DNA of 30,978 nt, taken from contig CALHVU010000019.1 of NCBI GenBank assembly GCA_938036925.1, positions 1 through 30,978 on the forward strand, given 5' to 3'. The translations under genes were made by a program, and so were the position numbers. The notes under the pieces are model-generated. The model did not search any database. It was not told where the DNA came from and was given only the letters and a program-made list of their open reading frames with translations. Numbering within the stretch: the stretch's first letter is position 1; each line of letters opens with the position of its first letter. Below, piece by piece: positions 16,983 to 24,192 of the stretch. This DNA is from an uncultured Atopobium sp. Its GTDB lineage: Bacteria; Actinomycetota; Coriobacteriia; Coriobacteriales; Atopobiaceae.

Positions 16983-17010
16983 ATTATTACAGAATCAGAA
17001 AAAGATGCAA
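16983..17010 (-). promoter_or_regulatory. Probable promoter of the tRNA-His/tRNA-Lys unit
   Basis: In minus reading, TTGCAT (17005-17010) and AATAAT (16983-16988) are 16 bp apart, about 32 bp upstream of the tRNA-His 5' end. Confidence 0.45.
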
Positions 17011-17080
17011 GCGAGAAACGCAGTTTTTTCAAACTCTTTTTTGATTTTCTTAGAAATCTGCCGGAGCAACGGGTTTCTCG

Positions 17081-17116
17081 CCAAACAAAATGCGGAGAAG
17101 AACGAGCTTCTCCGCA
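17081..17116 (-). terminator. Intrinsic terminator of the patB-like gene
   Basis: A perfect 10-bp stem (TGCGGAGAAG 17091-17100 with CTTCTCCGCA 17107-17116, 6-nt loop) is followed in minus reading by TTTTGTTT. It is about 100 bp past the stop of the aminotransferase gene. Confidence 0.85.
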
Positions 17117-17213
17117 GGTGATTTCATGCACTATACGAGCAGGTATATGGTGGTATGGCAGTGGTGCGGTGTCAAGAAACCGCAATCAGTCCGCTTAAAG
17201 CCGCAGACTGTGT

Positions 17214-18404
17214 CTAGAAACCGTGAGCCGTAAGTGCTGCATCCAGGCGATCCAGCGCCTCTTCAATCTCCACACGAGGGGCTGCCAAATTCCAACGCTT
17301 GAAACCCTGGGCAGCCTCGCCAAAGAAGACTCCGTCGGTGAAGAAGAGCTGAGCCTCAAACTGCAACAGGTGGTCAAGCTCTTCTGGGGTAAGGCCAAGG
17401 TCTCTGAAGTCGAGCCACTGGAGGTAGGTTCCCGTGATTGGTGCAAGCTTCACCCGAGGGTGCTTGGTGGCGAAGAAGTCCAGGACCAACTTCTGGTTAT
17501 CGTCAACAGCCTTGATGCATGCGTCAAGCCATGCCCCACCCTTGCTATAAGCCAGCTCACAGGCCTTGAAGCTGATTGGATTGCATGAGGTGGTCTCTCG
17601 GGTCTCCAGGCGCTTCTCGAGGCGGCTACGCAGTTCTGGATTGCTCACGATGATGTTGCTGAACTGTGTGCCAGCCAGGTTGAAACTCTTTGAAGCGCTT
17701 GTGCAGGTAATGGTACGCGCTGCGACTTCATCAGAAATTGTTTCAAAGACGGTATGCGTAGAGCCTGGCATGATGAGGTCGTGATGGATCTCGTCAGCGA
17801 CCACGATGAGGTTGTGCTTAACCGCAATCTCTGCGATGCGCGTGAGCTCTTCTTTGGTCCACACGCGACCGCTTGGATTATGGGGTGAACACAGGATGAC
17901 CATGGTGTTCTTTGGCTCTGCAGCAAGCTTCTCAAGCAGGTCAAAGTCAATGTCGTAGTGAGGACCTTCTGACAGGACAAGCGGGCACTCTACCAGCGCA
18001 CGGTTATTCTCCTCAACTGCCATGTAGAACGGATGGTAGACAGGGGTAAACAGGATGACACCTTCGTCTGGCTGGGTGAACTCGGCAACAGATGCAAAGA
18101 GCGCGGGCACCACACCTGAAGAGTTGAGCAGCCACTCTGGTTTTACATCCCAGTTGTGGCGGGTCTTCATCCACTTGCACACAGCCTGCTTCATCTGATT
18201 GGTTGGCACGGAATAGCCAAGGATTGCGTCATTGATGTATTCCTTGAGGCCCTCGACAATCTCTGGGGCTGTGTGATACTCCATATCAGCAACAGAAAAA
18301 GGTGGAATACCAGGAGCTACATCTGGATTCATGTCGTACATGACGTTCCATTTTCTAGAACCAGTACCAGCGCGATCAACGCGGGATTCAAAATCGTAAG
18401 ACAT
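17214..18404 (-). CDS. PLP-dependent C-S lyase / aminotransferase (PatB/MalY family, cystathionine beta-lyase-like)
   Basis: A 396-residue fold-type I PLP enzyme. Members cleave cystathionine or cysteine to pyruvate, ammonia and a thiol. E. coli MalY also represses the maltose regulator MalT. Motifs are FSVADMEY (36-43), CSPHNPSGR (172-180), DEIHHDL (204-210) and the PLP lysine Lys239 in TSASKSFNLAG. A GTG start at 18419 is possible, but ATG 18404 has GGAG directly upstream. The gene is transcribed alone, with its own promoter and terminator. A role in methionine or cysteine metabolism and H2S production is likely. A MalY-like regulatory role near the mal genes is only a speculation, since MalT is not seen here. 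Confidence 0.9.
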   Translation of the reverse strand: MSYDFESRVDRAGTGSRKWNVMYDMNPDVAPGIPPFSVADMEYHTAPEIVEGLKEYINDAILGYSVPTNQMKQAVCKWMKTRHNWDVKPEWLLNSSGVVPALFASVAEFTQPDEGVILFTPVYHPFYMAVEENNRALVECPLVLSEGPHYDIDFDLLEKLAAEPKNTMVILCSPHNPSGRVWTKEELTRIAEIAVKHNLIVVADEIHHDLIMPGSTHTVFETISDEVAARTITCTSASKSFNLAGTQFSNIIVSNPELRSRLEKRLETRETTSCNPISFKACELAYSKGGAWLDACIKAVDDNQKLVLDFFATKHPRVKLAPITGTYLQWLDFRDLGLTPEELDHLLQFEAQLFFTDGVFFGEAAQGFKRWNLAAPRVEIEEALDRLDAALTAHGF

Positions 18405-18433
18405 AGTGTCTCCATTCACGTAAGCCTGTAATC

Positions 18434-18478
18434 AGTGTAGCTGCTTTTAGTGTAGCTACTTTTCTTTTCCTTTGTCAT
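18434..18478 (-). promoter_or_regulatory. Promoter of the patB-like gene with duplicated -10 element
   Basis: In minus reading, ATGACA (18473-18478) and TACACT (18449-18454) are 18 bp apart. The 9-mer AGCTACACT, which includes this -10, is repeated directly 15 bp further on (18449-18457 and 18434-18442). The second copy could be an alternative -10 or part of an operator. Confidence 0.45.
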
Positions 18479-18527
18479 TCTTCTGATAAGAAAATCTTTG
18501 ATGGCACGACGTATTTGCAATCCTTAT

Positions 18528-18536
18528 TGCTATAAT
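18528..18536 (+). promoter_or_regulatory. Extended -10 promoter of tRNA-Arg
   Basis: TGCTATAAT is a perfect extended -10 (TGn followed by TATAAT) ending 14 bp before the mature tRNA 5' end. No good -35 is present, which is tolerated by extended -10 promoters. Confidence 0.65.
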
Positions 18537-18550
18537 GAACGACGCTATAT

Positions 18551-18627
18551 GTCTCCTTAGCTCAGCTGGATAGAGCGTCGGTCTTCTAAACCGCAGGTCG
18601 CGCGTTCGAATCGCGCAGGAGGCACCA
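18551..18627 (+). tRNA. tRNA-Arg (anticodon TCT), probable prophage attachment site
   Basis: A 77-nt tRNA. The acceptor stem GTCTCCT pairs with AGGAGGC, the anticodon loop is CTTCTAA, the T-arm is GCGTTCGAATCGC and the CCA is encoded. All arms are intact. Prophage genes start just beyond its 3' end, so its 3' half is the likely integration site, with the phage DNA restoring the gene. Confidence 0.95.
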
Positions 18628-18634
18628 AAAACCC

Positions 18635-18664
18635 AAGGTAGATGGCTTGCCGTCTACCTTTTTT
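18635..18664 (+). terminator. Intrinsic terminator after tRNA-Arg
   Basis: An 11-bp stem with one U-G wobble (AAGGTAGATGG 18635-18645 with CCGTCTACCTT 18650-18660) and a 4-nt loop runs into TTTTTT at 18659-18664. Confidence 0.85.
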
Positions 18665-18941
18665 GTTAAAATTTTTATCAGCTGCCTCCATTTTGCCTCC
18701 AAACTGTATGGCTACTGTAAAAGTAGAATACCTGTTCGAATAAAAGTTTTAACTATTTAGATAGGCGATTCACCTCGATATATTCAAAAGAAGAAAATCG
18801 AAGGGGAAACATTGTTGTTAACCGTATTGAAACAATCGATGAAGAAAAGCGGCTAAATTTACCTTTACAAATTCCCAGTTAAACGGCTTGTTGTAAGGCG
18901 TTTTAAGGCGCATAAATTACGAGTTGGAGTATTTACCCATG
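18665..18941. other. Prophage/tRNA junction region without an intact gene
   Basis: No intact gene is seen. Two copies of TGCCTCCA (18683-18690 and 18694-18701) lie 11 bp apart. They are inverted relative to the tRNA acceptor sequence GGAGGCA at 18618-18624. The minus-strand frame 18678-18752 ends in TVWRQNGGS and a stop, vaguely like the tail of some phage integrases, but is far too short to be a gene. An open plus-strand frame without a start codon (18727-18882) is listed separately. Confidence 0.5.
18727..18882 (+). pseudogene. Possible 3' relic of an unidentified gene
   Basis: A 51-codon open frame runs between stops with no ATG, GTG or TTG start near its beginning. The reading (including RRFTSIYSKEENRRGNIVV, then an acidic/basic stretch, ending LPLQIPS) looks protein-like: charged and with no low-complexity bias. 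It lies between the tRNA-Arg terminator and the phage late terminator, where a truncated end of a gene lost during integration or recombination would be expected. I do not recognise the family. A chance open frame in AT-rich DNA is a real alternative. Confidence 0.22.
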
Positions 18942-18972
18942 AAAAAAGCCCCTCTCGTCAAAACGAGAGGGG
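18942..18972 (-). terminator. Terminator of the prophage late operon
   Basis: A perfect 10-bp stem (CCCCTCTCGT 18949-18958 with ACGAGAGGGG 18963-18972, 4-nt loop) is followed in minus reading by CTTTTTTC. It lies 6 bp after the endolysin stop and ends leftward late transcription before it reaches the tRNA. Confidence 0.93.
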
Positions 18973-18978
18973 TAAATA

Positions 18979-20019
18979 TTACTTAATTCCAGCGATGTAT
19001 CCATCGTCATTGGTTGTGACTGTGATGTCGCCTGTGAGAAGCTTTCCTTCCTTATCGAAGGCACAGATATTGTCTGCTCCGACTTCGTAAAGGCAATCTT
19101 CAACTCGTGAGCCATCGTGGCGTAGATAGTACCAGTCATTATCTAGCTTAAGCCAGCCGGTAATCATGCACCCTGTCTCGTCGAGGTAATAACGCTTGCC
19201 GTCACGCTCCTGCCAGCCAGTCGCCATGCGTCCGTCAGAGCCTAGCAAATACCAGCTGTCGTTGTATGTGAGCCACTTATCAGCTTCAAGTGCGCCACTA
19301 TCGTCGAAGTGCCACCAGCATTTCTCCGAGCCGTCCCAGCTAGCATGAACCCAGCCCGTGAGCATCCAGCCAGACTCGTTGAAGTAGTACCACTTCATGC
19401 CTACACGATACCAGCCGACGGCATACTCGCTTGATGACTCGCCTGTCTGATACCACCACGAACCCTTGCCGTCTGTGTGCCAGCCAACCTCAGAGCTTGA
19501 GCGTGCACCAGTCATAACTTCATACCAGTAACACACGCGCTCCATAAAGTGCGCATTCTGAGAGTCTGCAAGCTCACCTGGGCAAGCGGTTGCCACAATC
19601 TGTTTGTGTGGTCGGACGTTACCACCCCAGCGTGGATATCCGAGCCCGTACTTGATAAGCAACGCAGCCACAAGATGTGCGCCGCTCTCCTGCGTGGTCT
19701 CTGATACCGTCCAAGGGGCCGCGTGGTCGTTAGCGTGCTCGATGGAGATGCTGCGCTGGTTCTCTTCCCAGCGACCGACTGCATAAGCCGTATCGCTCTC
19801 ATAGACATGCTGCGCGATTGCTCCCTCGTTGTCTACTGAATAATGCGCACTGACTTCACCATTAGCTGACCACATTGCAGCAATGCTGTAAGGGGAAGAG
19901 CCAACAGAAGCTTCATGATGGATAGCGATATATTCAACCTTGTGACCTCCACGACCTGAAGCGTATGAGGTCGTAGGTGCCCAAACGTCAGCGGTAATTT
20001 CACCTGAAAAATCAGCCAT
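18979..20019 (-). CDS. Prophage endolysin: N-acetylmuramoyl-L-alanine amidase with choline-binding-type repeats
   Basis: A 346-residue lysin that cuts the bond between muramic acid and the peptide stem to release phage. Residues about 20-155 are an Amidase_2/PGRP domain with candidate zinc ligands His34 (AIHHEA), His138 (VRPHKQ) and Cys146 (ATACPGEL). Residues about 179-307 hold five to six imperfect repeats of about 20 residues with the GW...WYY...G...TGW pattern of CW_binding_1 (choline-binding) modules, for example GWMLTGW, GRMATGW and GCMITGW. There is no signal peptide, so export depends on the holin. Its ATG overlaps the holin stop by one base (TAATG), coupling the two. The short C-terminal tail (about 308-346) is not assigned. 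Confidence 0.92.
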   Translation of the reverse strand: MADFSGEITADVWAPTTSYASGRGGHKVEYIAIHHEASVGSSPYSIAAMWSANGEVSAHYSVDNEGAIAQHVYESDTAYAVGRWEENQRSISIEHANDHAAPWTVSETTQESGAHLVAALLIKYGLGYPRWGGNVRPHKQIVATACPGELADSQNAHFMERVCYWYEVMTGARSSSEVGWHTDGKGSWWYQTGESSSEYAVGWYRVGMKWYYFNESGWMLTGWVHASWDGSEKCWWHFDDSGALEADKWLTYNDSWYLLGSDGRMATGWQERDGKRYYLDETGCMITGWLKLDNDWYYLRHDGSRVEDCLYEVGADNICAFDKEGKLLTGDITVTTNDDGYIAGIK

Positions 20020-20321
20020 TAGTGCTCTCCCTCGTCTAAAGGGCTCGCGCTTGGCTTGTTATATGTCATTGCACGTGCAGAATCGCTTAGTCCTTTCGTA
20101 GTTGGGTCAACCGTGACACCGATAGCGCCAAGCACCGCCACGACCACAGTGCCAATAAGGTAAGGGTTGCTGATGAACTTAACGAACACATCAGCCAAGC
20201 TGCCCCATGTGGTCAAATCGGAATAAGCCAATCCAAGATATGCAAGGATTGGACTCATAACGATGCCAGCCATTCCCAGCCACCAAGCAGGGTTGTGAAG
20301 TCTTACTTTCCAGTTAATCAT
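20019..20321 (-). CDS. Holin (phi LC3 family)
   Basis: A 100-residue inner-membrane protein that forms holes for the endolysin at the end of infection. It has two hydrophobic segments (about 13-31 and 53-71). The N-terminus MINWKVRLHNPAWW and the DPTTKGLSDSARAMTY stretch after the second segment are typical of the phi LC3 holin family. The acidic C-terminus (LDEGEH) is unusual, since many holins end in basic residues. It is placed directly before the endolysin, with overlapping stop and start codons. Confidence 0.9.
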   Translation of the reverse strand: MINWKVRLHNPAWWLGMAGIVMSPILAYLGLAYSDLTTWGSLADVFVKFISNPYLIGTVVVAVLGAIGVTVDPTTKGLSDSARAMTYNKPSASPLDEGEH

Positions 20322-20331
20322 TTCTACTCCT

Positions 20332-20709
20332 TTACTTTTCCAACTTAGTAATGCGTGAGTCTAGGTTTTTTACATCGGTCTTGACCTCTGCGAGGTCTGT
20401 TGCTGCTTTTTTTGAAACTTCATCCGCCCTTCGAGCAACAATGCCAACCACTGACAGCTCAGCTGTATGTTGTGTGAGTGTTGCAGTCAAGTCAGAAAGG
20501 GACTGTTGATACTTGCCAAGCTGTTCATTCATGATCTGCTGACGGGTCTCTAGCCTGGTGAGGCTGTTTGTGATGGCACTCTTCCAAGAGTCTTCCTTCT
20601 CTTTGTCTTCTCGACTAGCGCGCTGCCAGTTCGAAATAGCGATAAGACCACCCAGGAACGCTCCAGCGATGGAGATGAAGAAAGACACCATCTCAGCTGT
20701 GATGTTCAT
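20332..20709 (-). CDS. XhlA-like membrane/coiled-coil protein of the lysis module
   Basis: A 125-residue protein with a single hydrophobic segment near the N-terminus (about 8-26). A long charged region with heptad character (about 30-125: repeated L/A spacing, NLDSRITKLEK at the end) suggests a coiled coil. Small proteins of this form (XhlA and similar) sit beside holins in Gram-positive phages and assist lysis. The start codon follows a G-rich ribosome binding site that includes a run of seven G (minus strand 20714-20720). The function is by position and shape only. Confidence 0.6.
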   Translation of the reverse strand: MNITAEMVSFFISIAGAFLGGLIAISNWQRASREDKEKEDSWKSAITNSLTRLETRQQIMNEQLGKYQQSLSDLTATLTQHTAELSVVGIVARRADEVSKKAATDLAEVKTDVKNLDSRITKLEK

Positions 20710-20719
20710 GCTGCCCCCC

Positions 20720-21586
20720 CTAGTGCCTTACCGTATATGTGAGGGATCCATAACGCCATGCGTTAGAGACTTTTCCGCCTTGGTCTTGAAGGTAAATGTT
20801 GCCGTCAGGTCTCGCTGAGATAGCCGTAAGAACATCTGCATGTCCAGGACAAAAACCAGGCATATACACGATTGACTCATTACCGTCTGAAGCTGAACCG
20901 TACTTTTCATGATCTACTAGAGGTGGTCTCGCTCCTTCAGGAATGGTGAAGGGGCATCTAACTGCGTCATAAGCGACGTTGTTAGCAAGCCAGCCTCTTA
21001 CCTTGATAGTCACAGAATCACCGGTACGATATATATGCCAGTAATTCTTATAACTTCCCTGATCTTGCAAAATGACTGTTTCAAAATCGCCGTTATCGTC
21101 TTGATAGAGTGTATTCGCAAACATAAAGAGTTGCTCTGGCTTAGACGCAACAACGCCATTAAGCTTTACACGATAGAGCGGGAAGTAATCTTGAGCGTCA
21201 CCATTTAAGACGTTACCTGCTGGTACTAATGGGTCCTCAGCTTTACCAGATGTAGGTACACCACGTAGAACCTCAAGCTTTGCCGACTCAATTCCCTGCG
21301 CGTTACGCTCATATTTAAGGCAGATAAAGTCGTTACGATTCTGTCCTTGAGTTCCAGACGTGATTGTGACCTGCTCCGGAGCAGTCACGCTTACTTGTCT
21401 GCCATGAAGAGAGGCGTCGCCAGTTGCAATAGTGACTCGATTGGCACTCTCTTGCGTAGCCGCCAGACGCTTACCAACTGCAAGCACGACGCTCTTTTCG
21501 CCAAAAATACCAGCGTGCAAACGTCCTTTATCAGCACCGGTAATGTGAGGTGCTTGACCCTGTCCATCGACGCATGTAACCGCCAT
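20720..21586 (-). CDS. Tail appendage/baseplate structural protein (unassigned)
   Basis: A 288-residue protein with no signal or membrane segment. It is rich in short beta-type stretches with many Gly, Asn and Asp (for example VTITSGTQGQNRNDF), as in phage baseplate and receptor-binding proteins. The C-terminal third ends in YLQDQGGKVSNAWRYGSL, resembling tail-fibre end domains. It lies between the tail-tip gene and the lysis module, where receptor-binding or upper-baseplate proteins are usual. ATG 21586 has AAGGTG upstream. I do not recognise a specific family; a role in host attachment is inferred from position. Confidence 0.6.
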   Translation of the reverse strand: MAVTCVDGQGQAPHITGADKGRLHAGIFGEKSVVLAVGKRLAATQESANRVTIATGDASLHGRQVSVTAPEQVTITSGTQGQNRNDFICLKYERNAQGIESAKLEVLRGVPTSGKAEDPLVPAGNVLNGDAQDYFPLYRVKLNGVVASKPEQLFMFANTLYQDDNGDFETVILQDQGSYKNYWHIYRTGDSVTIKVRGWLANNVAYDAVRCPFTIPEGARPPLVDHEKYGSASDGNESIVYMPGFCPGHADVLTAISARPDGNIYLQDQGGKVSNAWRYGSLTYTVRH

Positions 21587-21587
21587 A

Positions 21588-21812
21588 TTAATTCACCTTG
21601 CTTTCAAACTCTTTGAATGAAGCATCATGTTTTGCAAGAAGCTCGAGATATGCTTTGTAGCAGCTCTCGCAATAAGTGCGATTCTCCTCTCCTCGCTGTG
21701 ACTGACGCTTAATGTCATGCCATTGAGCGAGCGAGTATGTATTGCTTGGAGTAACAAACTCAGACTTACCACATCTGTCACATGTATATCTGGAGCCTTG
21801 TTCTTTAGCCAT
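21588..21812 (-). CDS. Small zinc-ribbon-like protein in the prophage tail module
   Basis: A 74-residue protein with two CxxC pairs, Cys11/Cys14 (TCDRCGK) and Cys48/Cys51 (YCESCYK), about 33 residues apart. This suggests a single zinc-binding ribbon, followed by a charged helix. The track-length start at 21830 is GTG inside the upstream gene. ATG 21812 overlaps the upstream stop (TAATG) and has AAAGGAC upstream, so I use it. Small zinc-finger proteins occur among phage accessory genes, but the function here is unknown. Its place between two tail genes makes a structural or regulatory role equally open. Confidence 0.65.
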   Translation of the reverse strand: MAKEQGSRYTCDRCGKSEFVTPSNTYSLAQWHDIKRQSQRGEENRTYCESCYKAYLELLAKHDASFKEFESKVN

Positions 21813-23374
21813 TACGCCGTCCTTTCCCACTTAAAACCGTCAAGTGACGGCAGGCGTTTCCATGTACCGCCGAGGCTCGATGGATTAAATGATTTAGTTG
21901 TTTCATATATTGAACCGATTGGATGAGCTGCCAGAAAGCCTCCACCTTGGTTAGCTCCCCCACTAATTTGAAGGGTCACCATTGATTGAGCGATTGAAGT
22001 GATGCGTCCAAATTCGTCAACTGTAAGACGTGGAATCGCAAAATTGGCATTATTGCCAGCCACAATTGATTCTGAAAGGCCGTATGAACCAGCCTCTGCC
22101 CCGGACCTTTGAAGGCTTAAAGTAACGTTGGAACCAGTCTGGGAAACTGCAAGTGGCCCTGTTGAGGATACATTCTTGACGCTTGAGTTTGCTGAAACTA
22201 ACGCATTGTTGCCAATGTCTTTTGCTTCATGTGCCTGACCTTGAGCTGCAATTGCAGCAGACTGTGCAGCTGCAATATGAGTCTCAATATCAGCAACCTT
22301 CTCATCCGACATAACCGCTGATATTCGATTGCCGACAATCCTAATGCCCGTGCCGGCTACATATGTAGTTCCAGCACCTTGAGACGCTCCAGAAGACTCA
22401 AACGAAACGCCATGTGAGCCTCGAGTCTGGTTTGGTGAAGTCACTTCATAACTTACACTCATTACTCCGCTTGCGACTTTTACTATCTTCTTGCCAATAG
22501 TCGCTTGAGTCCGTCTTCCTGTGTCTTGATTTTCAGCTACAACAACATCATCGATGTATAGATTCAAACCGTCATGGACTGTAACGTCTACAGAAGACTG
22601 GGCTTGAAGCTCTTTGAGCTTCTTTGTTCCCTCTTTTTCAAGCTCCGCATCCTCGATATTGTTGTAGTCATAGAGCATTGATACTTCATCTTGGCCAAAC
22701 AAGCTTTGCGTCTTTGAAATGCGTCCTGCACGGTCTGCATAGAGGTGAATAACCGTACGACTTGCAAGCTCACCCTTGCCAGCACAGATTAAGTGATTTA
22801 CAGGATGATATGACGTCTTAGATTTGTAATCCAGGGCATCAGAATCAAGCCTGTTGTCTGTGAGCGGTTCTAGCCAAATAAGTGTCTTACCATCAGCGCG
22901 TTGGATTCTAAGACGTGAGCCCGCAGCGTTTGCGATATGTCTTAATGCTGTATAAGCGTCACAAAAACGAGGTAGCTGACACTTAATAATTGTCTCTGAC
23001 TGTCCAGTCTTCGCCTCAAATACTGTTGCAAGATCTGCTGCAGTAACAATGCTCTCGATAGCCGTTTGAGCCTTATCCGAGATATTGATGTAATCAGTAC
23101 TCGGGACCAAGATTTTTGAAGCGAGCATACCGTGCCAGGTACGCCCGCTCCATGTAGTCGTAGACACACCGCCGTCAAGCGAGTCTGAAGCTGTATCGAT
23201 GATGCCGCCGTATTCTGTACCATCGATAGATACTAGATATCCATCTTTGATTGGAATTGACGGGGCAAATACTTCAAAAGTATTTCCCGTATCTCCAAAA
23301 GAAAGGTCGAGTACATAGTCCTCTGTGCCGGCAATATCTTCACCGTCAGCCTTTGACACCGTTAAGATGTCCAT
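21812..23374 (-). CDS. Tail-tip / minor tail protein (Gp37-like, Tal-position)
   Basis: A 520-residue virion protein at the place of the tail-associated (Tal) protein, directly after Dit. The N-terminal about 330 residues resemble the ReqiPepy6 Gp37-like tail-tip proteins of actinobacterial and Gram-positive siphoviruses. The middle contains an Ala-rich helical stretch (KVADIETHIAAAQSAA). The C-terminus has the motif HPIGSIYETTKSFNPSSLGGTW found at the ends of many receptor-binding or baseplate proteins. No peptidase motif is evident. An upstream ATG at 23401 exists, but ATG 23374 has a perfect AGGAGG 7 nt upstream. It overlaps dit by 13 bp. Confidence 0.72.
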   Translation of the reverse strand: MDILTVSKADGEDIAGTEDYVLDLSFGDTGNTFEVFAPSIPIKDGYLVSIDGTEYGGIIDTASDSLDGGVSTTTWSGRTWHGMLASKILVPSTDYINISDKAQTAIESIVTAADLATVFEAKTGQSETIIKCQLPRFCDAYTALRHIANAAGSRLRIQRADGKTLIWLEPLTDNRLDSDALDYKSKTSYHPVNHLICAGKGELASRTVIHLYADRAGRISKTQSLFGQDEVSMLYDYNNIEDAELEKEGTKKLKELQAQSSVDVTVHDGLNLYIDDVVVAENQDTGRRTQATIGKKIVKVASGVMSVSYEVTSPNQTRGSHGVSFESSGASQGAGTTYVAGTGIRIVGNRISAVMSDEKVADIETHIAAAQSAAIAAQGQAHEAKDIGNNALVSANSSVKNVSSTGPLAVSQTGSNVTLSLQRSGAEAGSYGLSESIVAGNNANFAIPRLTVDEFGRITSIAQSMVTLQISGGANQGGGFLAAHPIGSIYETTKSFNPSSLGGTWKRLPSLDGFKWERTA

Positions 23375-24192
23375 GGAAGACCTCCTCTTGTTTCCCACCA
23401 TTCAACATCAAAGCCAAATGTGCCGTCCCATGAGACGCTCTGAAAGCCTTGTTTCAGTGGTTCAAAGCAATAGTTGCCACTGCCCTTTCCGCTGCCACGG
23501 CTACCAACATCGAAGCGGTCGGACACGTCCCCAAGTTCAGTAACAAGTGTGATTGTCTTGCGAGTACGAGTGCCATCTACAACAAGACGACCTCCACTTG
23601 GGACCGTCACTAAAAATGAGTAAGTGTTATCACCAATCACAATTCGTGGCTGGAGAGCTGTTCCGTAAATGGTGAACTTTACTGGACATTCTGAAGATGA
23701 GCGAACTTCAAGCTGGTTTGGCGGTCTCGTAATACCAAGGTTGTATGGAACATTGGTCGGTAAATTAAGCCAATCACTCTGTACATCATCGTGAGTCACG
23801 CTAAAGCTTTTAATGTGGCTTTTGTGCCATGACCCTTCTAACAAAATAACTGTAAGAGCAACTGTTGCCTGATCATGAAAGACCGATTGAACCTCGCTCT
23901 TAGACACATATACATCTTGTGACCACTCATTGTTATAGACCAGCGCTCCTGGCTTTTGATTATTGAAATCAAATTCAAATTCCTTGGCCATTGATTCTGC
24001 CAGTTCAGAACCCTCAATGAAGAGATCTAACGTGACTTCTTGAGCATTAGAGGAAATGCCAGAAATAGAACGCGCTCCTAGCGTGTATCCAGGCTTGTAA
24101 CCTCTAAGAGATGTGCCAGTACCAATTGAGGCTTCTGGCACATCAAGCTCAAAGCTATTACCGCGGGAAGAAACGTATTTGAGCTTACGCAT
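23362..24192 (-). CDS. Distal tail protein (Dit)
   Basis: A 276-residue siphovirus tail component that forms the hexameric hub joining the tail tube to the tip. The N-terminal half (to about 125) matches the Dit belt domain pattern (LDLFIEGSELAESMAKEF, then NQKPGALVYNN). The C-terminal half (about 145-276) is a galectin-like beta domain region with PVKFTIYGTALQP. It starts inside the 3' end of the tape-measure gene (8-bp overlap) and is followed by the tail-tip gene, the standard order TMP-Dit-Tal. Confidence 0.85.
   Translation of the reverse strand: MRKLKYVSSRGNSFELDVPEASIGTGTSLRGYKPGYTLGARSISGISSNAQEVTLDLFIEGSELAESMAKEFEFDFNNQKPGALVYNNEWSQDVYVSKSEVQSVFHDQATVALTVILLEGSWHKSHIKSFSVTHDDVQSDWLNLPTNVPYNLGITRPPNQLEVRSSSECPVKFTIYGTALQPRIVIGDNTYSFLVTVPSGGRLVVDGTRTRKTITLVTELGDVSDRFDVGSRGSGKGSGNYCFEPLKQGFQSVSWDGTFGFDVEWWETRGGLPWTS

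Noticed and set aside
17214..18404. MalY-like repression of the nearby mal operon
   Set aside because: MalY acts through MalT in E. coli. No MalT is seen here and a GntR-type regulator is present instead, so the link is unsupported.
20714..20720. Seven-G tract as a slippage site
   Set aside because: It lies after the stop codon of the upstream gene and before the next ATG, so slippage there cannot fuse frames. It works as part of the ribosome binding site.
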